Assembly: GCF_004340985.1 (NCBI RefSeq)
Contig: NZ_SLYB01000021.1
Coordinates: 1-41,324, forward strand
Direction: 5' to 3'
Length of the DNA: 41,324 nucleotides
Source of the DNA: Cricetibacter osteomyelitidis
Lineage (GTDB): Bacteria; Pseudomonadota; Gammaproteobacteria; Enterobacterales; Pasteurellaceae
Shown in pieces: positions 19,320 to 28,554 of this stretch (the first letter of the stretch is position 1; every line of letters begins with the position of its first letter). The notes below the pieces were generated by a model that did no database searches, was not told the DNA's origin, and saw only the letters and a list, made by a program, of their open reading frames with translations. Both the position numbers and the translations under genes were made by a program.

Positions 19320-20837
19320 ATGACACAACAAATAAAAAGTCAACCAGGTGAAGTGTTACTTACAATGACCGATGTCAGCAAATCCTTTCCCGGTGTAAAA
19401 GCACTCGATCATGCAAATCTCACCGTTCGTTCTCACTCTGTTCATGCCCTAATGGGGGAAAATGGTGCGGGGAAATCTACGTTGCTCAAATGTTTATTCG
19501 GTATTTATAGCAAAGACGAAGGTGAAATTTTATTTCTAGGCAATCCCGTCAATTTTAAAACATCGAAAGAAGCACTTGAGAATGGGATTTCAATGGTACA
19601 TCAAGAATTAAACTTGGTGCGTCAAACAAGGGTTATGGATAATTTATGGTTAGGACGTTATCCCGGCGGTATTTTTATCGATCACGGTAAAATGTATCGT
19701 GATACCAAAGCCATTTTTGAAGAATTGGATATTGATATCGATCCGAAAGAAAAAGTTGCTAATTTATCCGTATCACAAATGCAAATGATTGAAATTGCCA
19801 AAGCATTTTCTTACAACGCCAAAATCGTAATCATGGATGAACCGACATCATCCTTATCGGAAAAAGAAGTAAATCACTTATTTACGATTATTGAAAAACT
19901 TAAAAATCGTGGTTGCGGTATCGTTTATATCTCACACAAAATGGATGAAATTTTCAAAATTTGTGATGAAATCACCATTTTACGTGACGGCAAATGGATC
20001 AATACGGTTGCAGTAAAAGATGTCACTATGGATCAAGTTGTAGCCATGATGGTAGGTCGCGAACTCACCCAACGTTTTCCGGCAAAAACCAATGAACCTA
20101 AAGAAGTGATTTTGCAAGTGGAACATTTGACCGCTAAAAATCAACCGTCAATTCAAGATATTTCCTTTGAATTACGTAAAGGCGAAATTCTCGGTGTGGC
20201 CGGTCTGGTCGGTGCAAAACGGACAGATATCGTAGAAACAATTTTCGGCGTACGAGAGAAAAAATCCGGTACTATCAAGCTGCACGATAAAGAAATGAAA
20301 AATCGTACCGCACTTGAAGCCATTAATAACGGTTTTGCCCTAGTGACGGAAGAACGTCGTTCCACAGGAATTTACGCCAATCTCAGTATTGAATTTAACT
20401 CGTTGATTTCAAATATGAAATCTTATCTCGGAAAATTCGGTTTATTGAGTAATCAAAAAATGCGAAGTGACACGCAATGGGTAATCGATTCAATGAACGT
20501 TAAAACGCCTTCGCATAAAACCAATATCGGATCACTGTCCGGCGGTAACCAACAAAAAGTGGTTATCGGTCGCTGGTTACTCACTCAACCGGAAATATTA
20601 ATGTTGGATGAGCCGACCCGCGGTATCGATGTGGGAGCAAAATTTGAGATTTATCAGCTTATTATTGAATTAGCGAAAAAAGATAAAGGCATTATTATGA
20701 TTTCATCGGAAATGCCCGAATTACTCGGCGTTACCGATCGCATTTTAGTTATGAGCAACGGCAAATTGGCAGGTATTGTGGAAACGGCAAAAACCACACA
20801 GGAAGAAATCCTGCAACTTGCTGCAAAATATTTATAA
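19320..20837 (+). CDS. mglA: galactose/methyl-galactoside ABC transporter, ATP-binding protein
   Basis: A 505-residue protein with two ABC domains. The first has Walker [13 protein letters not shown], signature [14 protein letters not shown] and Walker [11 protein letters not shown]. The second has a degenerate P-loop (GLVGAKRTD), signature [14 protein letters not shown] and Walker [12 protein letters not shown]. This unequal pair is normal for the MglA/RbsA class. I use ATG 19320, not TTG 19314. It is 90 bases after mglB and 17 before mglC. Confidence 0.96.
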   Translation: MTQQIKSQPGEVLLTMTDVSKSFPGVKALDHANLTVRSHSVHALMGENGAGKSTLLKCLFGIYSKDEGEILFLGNPVNFKTSKEALENGISMVHQELNLVRQTRVMDNLWLGRYPGGIFIDHGKMYRDTKAIFEELDIDIDPKEKVANLSVSQMQMIEIAKAFSYNAKIVIMDEPTSSLSEKEVNHLFTIIEKLKNRGCGIVYISHKMDEIFKICDEITILRDGKWINTVAVKDVTMDQVVAMMVGRELTQRFPAKTNEPKEVILQVEHLTAKNQPSIQDISFELRKGEILGVAGLVGAKRTDIVETIFGVREKKSGTIKLHDKEMKNRTALEAINNGFALVTEERRSTGIYANLSIEFNSLISNMKSYLGKFGLLSNQKMRSDTQWVIDSMNVKTPSHKTNIGSLSGGNQQKVVIGRWLLTQPEILMLDEPTRGIDVGAKFEIYQLIIELAKKDKGIIMISSEMPELLGVTDRILVMSNGKLAGIVETAKTTQEEILQLAAKYL

Positions 20838-20854
20838 TTACAGGGGAACTGATT

Positions 20855-21865
20855 ATGTCGGCCTTACAATCAAACAAAACTTTAGACTTTCTAAAACAAA
20901 ATGCCATTTATTTTGTATTATTGATTTTGCTTGGAGTGATTATTTCACAAGATCCAACATTCTTGAACTTAATGAACTTCAGTAACATTCTGACCCAATC
21001 CTCTGTACGTCTGATCATTGCTCTCGGTATCGCAGGCCTTCTGGTAGTACAAGGTACAGACTTATCCGCCGGTCGCCAAGTGGGTTTAGCCGCGGTAATT
21101 TCCGCCACCATGTTGCAAGCTATGGATAACATGAACCGTGTATTCCCTGACTTAGGCGAATTACCGATTCCTTTAGTCATTCTGACAGTTTGTGCCATCG
21201 GGGCCGTCATTGGTTTAGTGAACGGCTTTATTGTGGCGGTATTAAACGTAACACCGTTTATCGCTACAATGGGCACAATGATCATCGTTTACGGTATCAA
21301 CTCACTTTACTATGATGCCGTAGGTGCTTCACCAATTGCCGGTTTCAGCGAAAGTTTCACCAACTTTACACAAGGTTTCTTCCGAATCGGCGGATTTAAG
21401 TTATCTTATATCACAATTTATGCTATTATTGCCACGATCTTAATGTGGACACTTTGGAACAAAACCCGCTTTGGTAAAAACATCTTTGCTATCGGTGGCA
21501 ACCCGGAAGCGGCTCGTGTATCCGGTGTAAACGTGGTTCGTAACCTGCTGATGATCTACACGCTTGCCGGTGCATTCTATGGTTTCGGCGGTTTATTAGA
21601 AGCGGGTCGTATCGGTTCCGCTACCAATAACCTAGGATTTATGTATGAGTTAGATGCCATTGCGGCTTGTGTAGTAGGCGGTGTATCTTTTGCCGGCGGT
21701 ATTGGTACAATTGTTGGGGTGGTCACCGGAGTAATTATCTTTACGGTAATTAACTATGGTTTGACCTATATCGGCGTAAACCCATACTGGCAATATATTA
21801 TCAAAGGTTCAATTATTATCTTGGCGGTTGCTATTGACTCATTGAAATATGCGAAGAAAAAATAA
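20855..21865 (+). CDS. mglC: galactose/methyl-galactoside ABC transporter, permease
   Basis: A 336-residue inner-membrane permease with about eight to ten hydrophobic segments and the RbsC/MglC family motif KTRFGKNIFAIGGNPEAARVSG in the large cytoplasmic loop. A tract LVVQGTDLSAGRQVGL near residue 65 is also typical. It has AGGGGA before its ATG and is the last gene of mglBAC. A terminator made of two inverted uptake cores follows. Confidence 0.96.
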   Translation: MSALQSNKTLDFLKQNAIYFVLLILLGVIISQDPTFLNLMNFSNILTQSSVRLIIALGIAGLLVVQGTDLSAGRQVGLAAVISATMLQAMDNMNRVFPDLGELPIPLVILTVCAIGAVIGLVNGFIVAVLNVTPFIATMGTMIIVYGINSLYYDAVGASPIAGFSESFTNFTQGFFRIGGFKLSYITIYAIIATILMWTLWNKTRFGKNIFAIGGNPEAARVSGVNVVRNLLMIYTLAGAFYGFGGLLEAGRIGSATNNLGFMYELDAIAACVVGGVSFAGGIGTIVGVVTGVIIFTVINYGLTYIGVNPYWQYIIKGSIIILAVAIDSLKYAKKK

Positions 21866-21880
21866 CTGAAAATTCCACAA

Positions 21881-21922
21881 AAAATTACCGCACTTTAGGC
21901 TATTAAAGTGCGGTTTGTTTTT
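21881..21922. terminator. Bidirectional terminator of paired uptake signals (mglC / tadA)
   Basis: ACCGCACTTTA (21887-21897) pairs with TAAAGTGCGGT (21904-21914), flanked by an A-rich run on the left and a T tract on the right. It serves convergent mglC and tadA and overlaps the tadA stop. Confidence 0.8.
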
Positions 21923-22394
21923 CCAATTTTTTCTCAGCTCGTCGTTTTTGAAAAAACGCACTCAGCTTTTGACTGCACTCATCCTGCAACACACCCGCGG
22001 TGACTTCAATGGTATGATTCATTTTATAATCATCAAAAAAATGAAAACGGGATCCTACCGCACCGGTTTTATAATCTGCCGCACCAAATACCAAACGTTT
22101 AATACGGCTATGTAAAATCGCTCCGGCACACATTGTACAAGGTTCTAACGTCACATAAAGCGTGGTATTGAGTAAACGATAATTTTGCACATTTTTTGCT
22201 CCATTACGTAATGCGATGATTTCTGCGTGAGCGGTGGGATCCGACGCGATAATGGATAAATTCCAACCTTCACCAATAATATTGCCGTTCTCATCTACCA
22301 ACACAGCGCCTACAGGAATTTCCCCCGCTTGTTCGGCTTTGTCTGCCAAATCTAAGGCATAACGCATAAATTTTTCATCTAATTCTGACCGCAC
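21903..22394 (-). CDS. tadA: tRNA(Arg) adenosine-34 deaminase
   Basis: A 163-residue zinc deaminase that makes inosine-34 in tRNA-Arg(ACG). The zinc and proton-transfer motif PTAHAEIIAL and the second zinc motif PCTMCAG are intact, as is the tRNA-binding C-terminal helix. The open frame extends to 22442, but its first codons lie inside the terminator of the upstream gene. I therefore choose GTG at 22394, preceded by AAGGAAAG. That gives VRSELDEKFMRYAL, aligning with E. coli TadA. ATG at 22367 is the fallback. The GTG lies within an uptake-signal core. Confidence 0.88.
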   Translation of the reverse strand: MRSELDEKFMRYALDLADKAEQAGEIPVGAVLVDENGNIIGEGWNLSIIASDPTAHAEIIALRNGAKNVQNYRLLNTTLYVTLEPCTMCAGAILHSRIKRLVFGAADYKTGAVGSRFHFFDDYKMNHTIEVTAGVLQDECSQKLSAFFQKRRAEKKLEKQTAL

Positions 22395-22425
22395 TTTTGT
22401 TTCTTTCCTTTTAATTTTTTTATCC

Positions 22426-22452
22426 ACAAAAAAGCCGGACAATTGTCCGGCT
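22426..22452 (-). terminator. Terminator of the small secreted-protein gene
   Basis: AGCCGGACAATTGTCCGGCT is a perfect 20-base palindrome (22433-22452). On the minus strand it is followed by TTTTTT. It lies 17 bases after the stop of the gene at 22470-22712. Confidence 0.9.
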
Positions 22453-22469
22453 GAAATTATAACCCTATA

Positions 22470-22712
22470 TTACATTTTAGGCATTTGTTTTAGCTGTTCC
22501 ATTGCTTGTTCGCAAGCCATTTTTTGTGAGGCTGTCGGCATACTAGCCATTTGTTGCTTACTGGCTTCCATTTGCTGTTTTACTGCCTCCGGTGCTTTAG
22601 CCACATATTCATCAACTGCTTTGAAATATGCTTCACAAGACGGATCCAAATCGGCGGCATTTGCTGAAACCGCGACTAAACCTAATACTGCGGATAACAT
22701 TAATTTTTTCAT
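22470..22712 (-). CDS. Small secreted protein of unknown function (DUF5339-like)
   Basis: An 80-residue precursor with a clean signal peptide (MKKLMLSAVLGLVAVSANAA, cleavage after ANA at residue 19 or A20). The mature part is about 60 residues, helical and rich in M, Q, K and E, with two cysteines (DPSCEAY and KMACEQA) that could form a disulfide. It resembles small Haemophilus/Pasteurellaceae periplasmic proteins that I recall as DUF5339, but I could not check this. It is monocistronic with its own terminator and has AGAGG before the ATG. Function is unknown. Confidence 0.75.
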   Translation of the reverse strand: MKKLMLSAVLGLVAVSANAADLDPSCEAYFKAVDEYVAKAPEAVKQQMEASKQQMASMPTASQKMACEQAMEQLKQMPKM

Positions 22713-22831
22713 AGAAAACCTCTATTGTTTAATTTCAATAAATGAACACTACAACCACTGTTGTAGCTATCTCATTGTATATAAAAAAAATAGTTCAAAC
22801 AAGTAGACCGTTTATAGGGGGCAATTAACAA

Positions 22832-22858
22832 TAGGGACAAGGCATCGCCTTGTCCCTA
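22832..22858. repeat. 27-base inverted-repeat element after htpG
   Basis: TAGGGACAAGGC-ATC-GCCTTGTCCCTA is a perfect 12-base-pair stem with a 3-base loop, eight bases after the htpG stop. The T tract on the htpG side is poor (ATTGTTAATTG). It may be a REP- or MITE-like dispersed repeat that also ends htpG transcription. Confidence 0.6.
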
Positions 22859-22866
22859 CATAAACA

Positions 22867-24750
22867 TTAACCCAACAATTTATTCACACGTTTAATAAAC
22901 GCAGTCGGATTTTCCAAGCTGCCGCGTTCTGCCAGAATTGCTTGCTCAAATAACAATTCAGTCCAATCGGCAAATTCGGCTTCGTCTGCTAAATCCGCTA
23001 CTTTTTTCACTAAATGATGTTCCGGATTCAATTCAAACGTATATTTCACTTCCGGCACAGACTGCCCTGCTGCCGCAAATAATTTCGCCATTTGCGTAGT
23101 CATTTGATCGTTATCCGTGGAAACCACTGCCGGAGTGTCCGTTAAACGATGGGTTAAACGCACATCTTTTACGCGTTCACCTAACAGTGTTTTTACTCGT
23201 TCCACAAAACCGGCGAATGCTTTGTCCTGTTCTTTTTGGCTTTCCTCTTGCTCTTTATCCGCTAAATCGCCTAAATCCAAATCTGCTTTGCTGATGGTTT
23301 GCAACGGTTTGCCGTCAAATTCCGTTAAATAGCTTAACATCCATTCGTCAATACGATCGGAAAGCAACAACACCTCGATGCCTTTTTTGTTGAACAATTC
23401 CAAGTGCGGTGAATTTTTCGCTGCAATATAGCTGTCCGCCGTGATGTAATAAATGGCTTTTTGCCCCTCTTTCATTCGGCCGACATAATCCTCCAATGAC
23501 ACTGTTTGTTCGCTGCTGTCATTGTGAGTGGAGGCAAAACGCAATAATTTTGCAATAGTTTCTTTGTTGGCAAAATCCTCTGCCGGACCTTCTTTCAACA
23601 CCAAACCGAATTGCTGCCAGAATTGTTGATATTGTGCGACATCATCTTTCGCCAATTTTTCCAACATTTGCAATGACCGTTTGGTTAAGGCTTTACGTAA
23701 GGCTTGAGTAACTTTATTATCCTGCAGAATTTCACGGGATACATTCAGCGGCAAGTCATTGCTGTCGATTAAACCACGCATAAAACGCAGGTAATTCGGC
23801 ATAAACTGCTCTGCATCATCCATAATAAACACACGCTGCACATAAAGTTTCAAGCCGTGTTTATGTTCACGATTGAATAAATCCCACGGTGCTTTGCCCG
23901 GCACATAAAGCAAACTGGTGTATTCTTGATTACCTTCCACTTTATTGTGTGCCCATAACAACGGATCGGCAAAATCGTGGCTTAAATGTTTATAAAATTC
24001 TTTATATTCGTCATCAGAAATGTCATTTTTGGCACGCGTCCATAAGGCTTGAGCTTTATTGATTTTTTCCCACTTAATGCCGGTTTCTTTGCCTTCGTCA
24101 TCATATTCTTTAGTGAGAATTTCCACCGGCAGACCGATATGATCGGAATATTTACCGATGATTTCACGCAAACGCCACTCATTTAAAAACTCTTTTTCAT
24201 CATCACGCAAATGCAAAGTGATTTCCGTACCGCGGGATTTTTTCTCAATATCCGCCACAGTGTAATCCCCTTCGCCGGCGGATTCCCACAGCACACCTTT
24301 ATCCGCACTTTCACCTGCCGCACGGGTTTTCACACTTACTTTATCCGCTACAATGAATGCCGAGTAAAAACCTACACCGAACTGCCCGATTAATTGACTG
24401 TCTTTTGCCTGATCGCTACCAAGTGTGGTCAAAAATTCTTTAGTTCCGGATTTAGCAATCGTCCCCAAATGATCGATAGCCTGTTCGCGGGTCATCCCGA
24501 TACCGTTATCATTAATGGTGATCGTGCCTTTATCCGCATCAAAACTGATACGCACTTTTAAATCACCGTCACCTTCATATAATTCCGGTGCGGATAAGGC
24601 TTTAAAACGCAGTTTATCTGCCGCATCCGACGCGTTGGAAATCAATTCGCGTAAAAAAATCTCTTTATTGGAATAAAGAGAGTGGATCATTAGTTGTAAT
24701 AATTGTTTCACTTCGGACTGAAATCCGCGAGTTTCTTGATTTTGACTCAT
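22867..24750 (-). CDS. htpG: chaperone protein HtpG (bacterial Hsp90)
   Basis: A 627-residue Hsp90 chaperone. The N-terminal GHKL ATPase domain (about 1-215) has [23 protein letters not shown] and [15 protein letters not shown]. The middle domain contains the conserved catalytic arginine region ([11 protein letters not shown]), and a C-terminal dimerisation domain follows. Length matches E. coli HtpG (624). It is monocistronic. A heat-shock-type promoter lies upstream. One uptake-signal core is inside near 23403. Confidence 0.97.
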   Translation of the reverse strand: MSQNQETRGFQSEVKQLLQLMIHSLYSNKEIFLRELISNASDAADKLRFKALSAPELYEGDGDLKVRISFDADKGTITINDNGIGMTREQAIDHLGTIAKSGTKEFLTTLGSDQAKDSQLIGQFGVGFYSAFIVADKVSVKTRAAGESADKGVLWESAGEGDYTVADIEKKSRGTEITLHLRDDEKEFLNEWRLREIIGKYSDHIGLPVEILTKEYDDEGKETGIKWEKINKAQALWTRAKNDISDDEYKEFYKHLSHDFADPLLWAHNKVEGNQEYTSLLYVPGKAPWDLFNREHKHGLKLYVQRVFIMDDAEQFMPNYLRFMRGLIDSNDLPLNVSREILQDNKVTQALRKALTKRSLQMLEKLAKDDVAQYQQFWQQFGLVLKEGPAEDFANKETIAKLLRFASTHNDSSEQTVSLEDYVGRMKEGQKAIYYITADSYIAAKNSPHLELFNKKGIEVLLLSDRIDEWMLSYLTEFDGKPLQTISKADLDLGDLADKEQEESQKEQDKAFAGFVERVKTLLGERVKDVRLTHRLTDTPAVVSTDNDQMTTQMAKLFAAAGQSVPEVKYTFELNPEHHLVKKVADLADEAEFADWTELLFEQAILAERGSLENPTAFIKRVNKLLG

Positions 24751-24786
24751 TGTTGTATCCTTTTGATTTTCATTAACAATGCAGTC

Positions 24787-24815
24787 TATATAGGAACAAA
24801 AAATAAAATTTCAAG
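24787..24815 (-). promoter_or_regulatory. Candidate sigma-32 heat-shock promoter of htpG
   Basis: On the minus strand CTTGAAA (24809-24815), a 14-base spacer and CCTATATA (24787-24794) resemble the sigma-32 pattern (CTTGAAA, 13-17 bases, CCCCATNT). htpG is a known heat-shock gene. Confidence 0.5.
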
Positions 24816-24856
24816 AAAACTGACCGCACTTTTTAAATAAAAATAAGAGAAAAATT

Positions 24857-24884
24857 TGCTTTTTTGGTCGAAAAGCGTATTATA
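24857..24884 (+). promoter_or_regulatory. sigma-70 promoter of metK
   Basis: TTGCTT (24857-24862), a 16-base spacer and TATTAT (24879-24884), about 55 bases before the metK start. I saw no MetJ-type repeat or SAM riboswitch fold. Confidence 0.55.
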
Positions 24885-24939
24885 GCCGTCTAAACATCTA
24901 CACTTCTGTAAAATAAAGTAAATTTAAAAGAGAAAAAGA

Positions 24940-26094
24940 ATGGCTACACACTTATTTACATCCGAATCCGTTTCTGAAGGGCATCCTGATAAAATCGCCG
25001 ATCAAATTTCTGATGCGGTGCTAGACGAAATTTTAAAACAAGACCCGAAAGCACGCGTCGCTTGCGAAACCTATGTAAAAACCGGTATGGCCTTAGTGGG
25101 CGGTGAAATCACCACATCAGCGTGGGTGGATATCGAAAACCTTGCCCGCCAAGTGATTTGCGACATCGGTTACACCACATCGGAAATGGGCTTTGACGGC
25201 CATTCTTGTGCGGTATTAAACGCTATCGGCAAACAATCATCCGACATCAATCAAGGCGTGGATCGTGCCAACCCATTAGAACAAGGTGCGGGCGACCAAG
25301 GCATTATGTTCGGCTATGCCACCAATGAAACCGATGTATTAATGCCGGCAGCGATTACTTACGCTCACCGTTTAATGGAACGTCAAGCGGAAGTGCGTAA
25401 AAACGGTCGATTAAACTGGTTACGCCCGGATGCAAAAAGCCAAGTGACCTTAAAATATGTGGACGGCAAAATTGAAGGTGTGGATGCCGTAGTGCTTTCC
25501 ACTCAGCACGCAGACAGCATCAACCAGAAAGACTTGCACGAAGCGGTGATGGAAGAAATCATCAAACCGGTGTTACCAAGCAAATGGTTATCCAAAAACA
25601 CAAAATATTTCATCAATCCGACCGGCCGTTTTGTCATTGGCGGTCCAATGGGCGACTGCGGTTTAACCGGTCGTAAAATTATTGTGGACACCTACGGCGG
25701 TGCAGCCCGTCACGGCGGCGGTGCATTTTCCGGCAAAGATCCGTCAAAAGTTGACCGCTCTGCTGCTTATGCCGCTCGTTATGTCGCAAAAAATATCGTA
25801 GCCGCAGGCTTGGCAGATCGTTGTGAAATTCAACTTTCTTACGCTATCGGCGTAGCAGAACCTACATCAATTATGCTCGAAACCTTCGGCACAGCCAAAG
25901 TAAGCGAAGATTTATTGGTGACATTAGTTCGTGAACATTTTGATTTACGCCCTTACGGTTTAATTAAAATGCTGGATTTAATCCAACCGATTTACCGCCA
26001 AACCGCGGCATACGGTCACTTCGGTCGCGAACAATTCCCATGGGAAAAAACGGATCGTGCCGATGAATTAAGAAGTGCGGCGGGTTTGAAATAA
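24940..26094 (+). CDS. metK: S-adenosylmethionine synthetase
   Basis: A 384-residue enzyme that makes S-adenosylmethionine from methionine and ATP, the same length as E. coli MetK. Signatures are present: [20 protein letters not shown] at the N-terminus, [12 protein letters not shown], and the phosphate-binding [20 protein letters not shown]. No partner gene is adjacent, but a MetE-like methyltransferase lies 1.3 kb downstream. Confidence 0.98.
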   Translation: MATHLFTSESVSEGHPDKIADQISDAVLDEILKQDPKARVACETYVKTGMALVGGEITTSAWVDIENLARQVICDIGYTTSEMGFDGHSCAVLNAIGKQSSDINQGVDRANPLEQGAGDQGIMFGYATNETDVLMPAAITYAHRLMERQAEVRKNGRLNWLRPDAKSQVTLKYVDGKIEGVDAVVLSTQHADSINQKDLHEAVMEEIIKPVLPSKWLSKNTKYFINPTGRFVIGGPMGDCGLTGRKIIVDTYGGAARHGGGAFSGKDPSKVDRSAAYAARYVAKNIVAAGLADRCEIQLSYAIGVAEPTSIMLETFGTAKVSEDLLVTLVREHFDLRPYGLIKMLDLIQPIYRQTAAYGHFGREQFPWEKTDRADELRSAAGLK

Positions 26095-26148
26095 TTTTTT
26101 TAATCTTATTTTTAAAGGGTAAACTAGGTTTGCCCTTATTTTTTCATT

Positions 26149-26649
26149 ATGGATACTCAATTTCGCATATTCAAAATGCAGGTGCTGCGGCGGCTAACTC
26201 ACTGTCTGCAACTTGCCGAACAGCATTTCTGCCGTAAATTTTCAATGCCGGAAATTTGCTATGATTTACGAGGGACAAAAGCCGGTGTGGCTTATTTGCA
26301 AAAAAATTTAATCAAATTAAACCGCACTTTACTGCAGGAAAATCCAAATGAATTTATTCACCAAACCGTGCCGCACGAATTGGCTCATTTGATTGTGTAT
26401 CAAGTCTTTGGTCGCGTTAAACCGCACGGACAAGAATGGCAGGCAGTAATGACGAAAATTTTTAATCTGCCCGCAGATACATGCCATCAATTTGATGTAG
26501 AAAGTGTGCAAGGACAAACCTTTTCGTATCGCTGCCAATGCCAAATTCATCAGTTATCAATCCGTCGCCATAACAAAATTCAGCGGGAAAGTGCGGTGTA
26601 TTTTTGTCGAAAATGTAAAGCGCCGTTGAAATACGAATTATCAATGTAG
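26149..26649 (+). CDS. sprT: SprT family zinc metalloprotease-like protein
   Basis: A 166-residue protein with the zinc motif H76-E-L-A-H80 ([10 protein letters not shown]) and a C-terminal zinc-ribbon region (YRCQCQIHQ and FCRKCKAPL), as in E. coli SprT (165 residues), to which it aligns well along the length (for example [19 protein letters not shown]). SprT-like proteins are related to the SPRTN DNA-protein crosslink proteases, but the bacterial role is unclear. The start at 26149 lacks a clear ribosome-binding site, and M10 at 26176 is an alternative. It follows metK by 54 bases and may share its transcript. Confidence 0.9.
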   Translation: MDTQFRIFKMQVLRRLTHCLQLAEQHFCRKFSMPEICYDLRGTKAGVAYLQKNLIKLNRTLLQENPNEFIHQTVPHELAHLIVYQVFGRVKPHGQEWQAVMTKIFNLPADTCHQFDVESVQGQTFSYRCQCQIHQLSIRRHNKIQRESAVYFCRKCKAPLKYELSM

Positions 26650-26725
26650 AACAACAAGATAAATTATGCTACACTCCATTTGCCTTAAACCATATTAATT
26701 AATCTGAACACACAAGGAGTTTGTT

Positions 26726-27292
26726 ATGAAAAAGACATTACTAGCAGTCGTTTTAGGCACTTTAACCATCGCAACCACCGCTAACGCAAATTGGTACGTA
26801 CAAGGTGATTTAGGCGTTTCAAAAACTGAAATTCAGGATGCCGATATTAAAAAAACGCATTTTGAACCACGTATTAGTGTCGGTTATAAACTTCAAGATT
26901 TCCGCTTAGCTTTAGATTATACACATTATAAAAATCTTACTGATAACTATGGTATTGCAGGTGTTAAAGGAAATTCAGAAACTAAAATTCGTGGTATCGG
27001 GCTTTCTGCTATTTATGATATTCCGGTGGAAATATCGGTTAAACCTTATGTTGGTGTACGTTTAGCAATTAACCGTTTAGAATTAGAAGATAATTACATA
27101 GAAAACAGTACTGCAAATTACGATAGCTATAAAGAAACCGGCCTTGGTTATGGTGCTGTTGTTGGTGTTCAATATCCATTAATCCAAAACCTTCATTTGA
27201 ATGCAGGATTAGAATATAACCGTTTAGGTAAAATTGATGATGCTAAAGTCAATAACTACGGTGCTAAAGTCGGTCTTCGTTACGACTTCTAA
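26726..27292 (+). CDS. Opacity-family outer membrane beta-barrel protein
   Basis: A 188-residue precursor with signal peptide to about A21 (TTANA, then NWYVQGDLGVS). The mature protein alternates polar and hydrophobic residues in about eight strands and ends in YDF, the outer membrane C-terminal phenylalanine signature. It matches the Opa/OmpA-like porin superfamily of small 8-strand barrels. The exposed loops (for example around NYIENSTANYDSYKE) are polar. The ligand is unknown and no phase-variable repeat is seen. It has CAAGGAG before the ATG and its own terminator. Confidence 0.85.
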   Translation: MKKTLLAVVLGTLTIATTANANWYVQGDLGVSKTEIQDADIKKTHFEPRISVGYKLQDFRLALDYTHYKNLTDNYGIAGVKGNSETKIRGIGLSAIYDIPVEISVKPYVGVRLAINRLELEDNYIENSTANYDSYKETGLGYGAVVGVQYPLIQNLHLNAGLEYNRLGKIDDAKVNNYGAKVGLRYDF

Positions 27293-27307
27293 TTGCTTGT
27301 CATTCCT

Positions 27308-27336
27308 AAAGTGCGGTCGAATTTGACCGCACTTTT
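27308..27336 (+). terminator. Terminator of paired uptake signals
   Basis: AAAGTGCGGTC and GACCGCACTTT form an 11-pair perfect stem around GAATTT, ending in TTTT. It lies 15 bases after the stop of the Opa-type gene. Confidence 0.85.
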
Positions 27337-27357
27337 GCATTAAAAATAAGGAACAAT

Positions 27358-28503
27358 ATGTCTAAACTATTTGCAAACGCACAACCCAGAACTCAAGCTC
27401 CGTTTCGTAATGACATCGTGGGGAGTTTTTTACGTCCGGAATCATTAAAACTTGCTCGCCAACAATGTGCCTGCGGTGATATTTCTTGCGCTGACCTAAC
27501 CAAAGTGGAAGATGAGGAAATCGCCAAACTGGTAGAACACCAAAAAGCGGTGGCTTTACACGCAGTAACAGACGGTGAATTTCGTCGTGCTTTCTGGCAT
27601 TTGGATTTCTTAGCCGCATTAGAGGGTGTGGAGGAAGTGGATGCAGAAAAATTTTCCGTACAATTCAAACATCACAGTGTTCGTCCGAAAACCTTAAAAA
27701 TTGTGGATAAAATCGGTTTTTCCGATAATCACCCGTTCTTACAACATTATCGTTCACTGCAACAAATTGCCGGCGATTTTCCGGTAAAATATACGATTCC
27801 GTCACCATCAATGCTACATTTGATTTGTACCGTACGTGCCACAGACTATCAACCGATTCACCGTTATAAAGATAATAATCAACAGTTATTGGACGATATT
27901 GCCGCTGCCTATAAAAGTGCGGTACAAAAATTCTATGATTTGGGGTGCCGCAACCTACAATTAGACGACACCAGCTGGGGCGAACTCTGCTCCGAAGAAA
28001 AACGTGCCGCATATCAAGAACGCGGATTCGATTTGGCGCAATTGGCTAAAGATTATGTCTATTTAATCAATCGTGCCATTGCAGATCGTCCGAAGGATAT
28101 GGTTATCACCATGCACATCTGTCGCGGTAACTTCCGCTCGACGTGGTTCTCTTCCGGTGGCTATGAACCGGTGGCTGAGGAATTATTCGGCAACTGCAAA
28201 ATTAACGGTTTCTTCTTAGAATACGACAGTGACCGCTCCGGTGATTTCAAACCATTACGATTCATTAAAGATCAACAAGTGGTATTAGGCTTAGTTACCT
28301 CTAAAGACGGTACATTAGAAGATAAAAATGATATTATCACCCGCATCAAAGAAGCGGCAGAATACGTGGATATCAATCAACTTTGCTTAAGCCCGCAATG
28401 CGGTTTTGCCTCCACCGAAGAAGGTAATATTCTCACCGAACAACAGCAATGGGATAAACTCAACTTTATTCGGGAAATCGCAGAAGAAGTTTGGGGTAAA
28501 TAA
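27358..28503 (+). CDS. MetE C-terminal-like methyltransferase (YxjG/YxjH type)
   Basis: A 381-residue protein related to the catalytic C-terminal half of cobalamin-independent methionine synthase, but without the MetE N-terminal half. Visible features are the start motif FRNDIVGSFLRPE, the DGEFRRAFWHLDFL segment, the substrate-binding LQLDDTSWGEL, MHICRGNF with a likely zinc histidine/cysteine pair, and LCLSPQCGFAST with the second zinc cysteine. Homologues (YxjG/YxjH in Bacillus) are methionine-synthesis-related, so homocysteine is the likely acceptor. The methyl donor is not known. It has AAGGAAC before the ATG. Confidence 0.85.
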   Translation: MSKLFANAQPRTQAPFRNDIVGSFLRPESLKLARQQCACGDISCADLTKVEDEEIAKLVEHQKAVALHAVTDGEFRRAFWHLDFLAALEGVEEVDAEKFSVQFKHHSVRPKTLKIVDKIGFSDNHPFLQHYRSLQQIAGDFPVKYTIPSPSMLHLICTVRATDYQPIHRYKDNNQQLLDDIAAAYKSAVQKFYDLGCRNLQLDDTSWGELCSEEKRAAYQERGFDLAQLAKDYVYLINRAIADRPKDMVITMHICRGNFRSTWFSSGGYEPVAEELFGNCKINGFFLEYDSDRSGDFKPLRFIKDQQVVLGLVTSKDGTLEDKNDIITRIKEAAEYVDINQLCLSPQCGFASTEEGNILTEQQQWDKLNFIREIAEEVWGK

Positions 28504-28539
28504 AAATAAAGGACGGCAAATGCTGTCCTTTATTTTTCA
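28504..28539. terminator. Bidirectional terminator between the MetE-like gene and mpl
   Basis: AAATAAAGGAC and GTCCTTTATTT form an 11-pair stem around a 10-base loop, with T and A runs on the two sides. It serves the convergent pair. Confidence 0.8.
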
Positions 28540-28554
28540 TTTCATATATGTTAG

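Noticed and set aside
24795-24939. Possible SAM riboswitch before metK
   Set aside because: The leader is short and AT-rich with no multi-helix fold; only an ordinary promoter and ribosome-binding site are seen.
27665-28012. A 115-codon minus-strand open frame
   Set aside because: It lies opposite the MetE-like gene's conserved core and shows no start signal or known motif.
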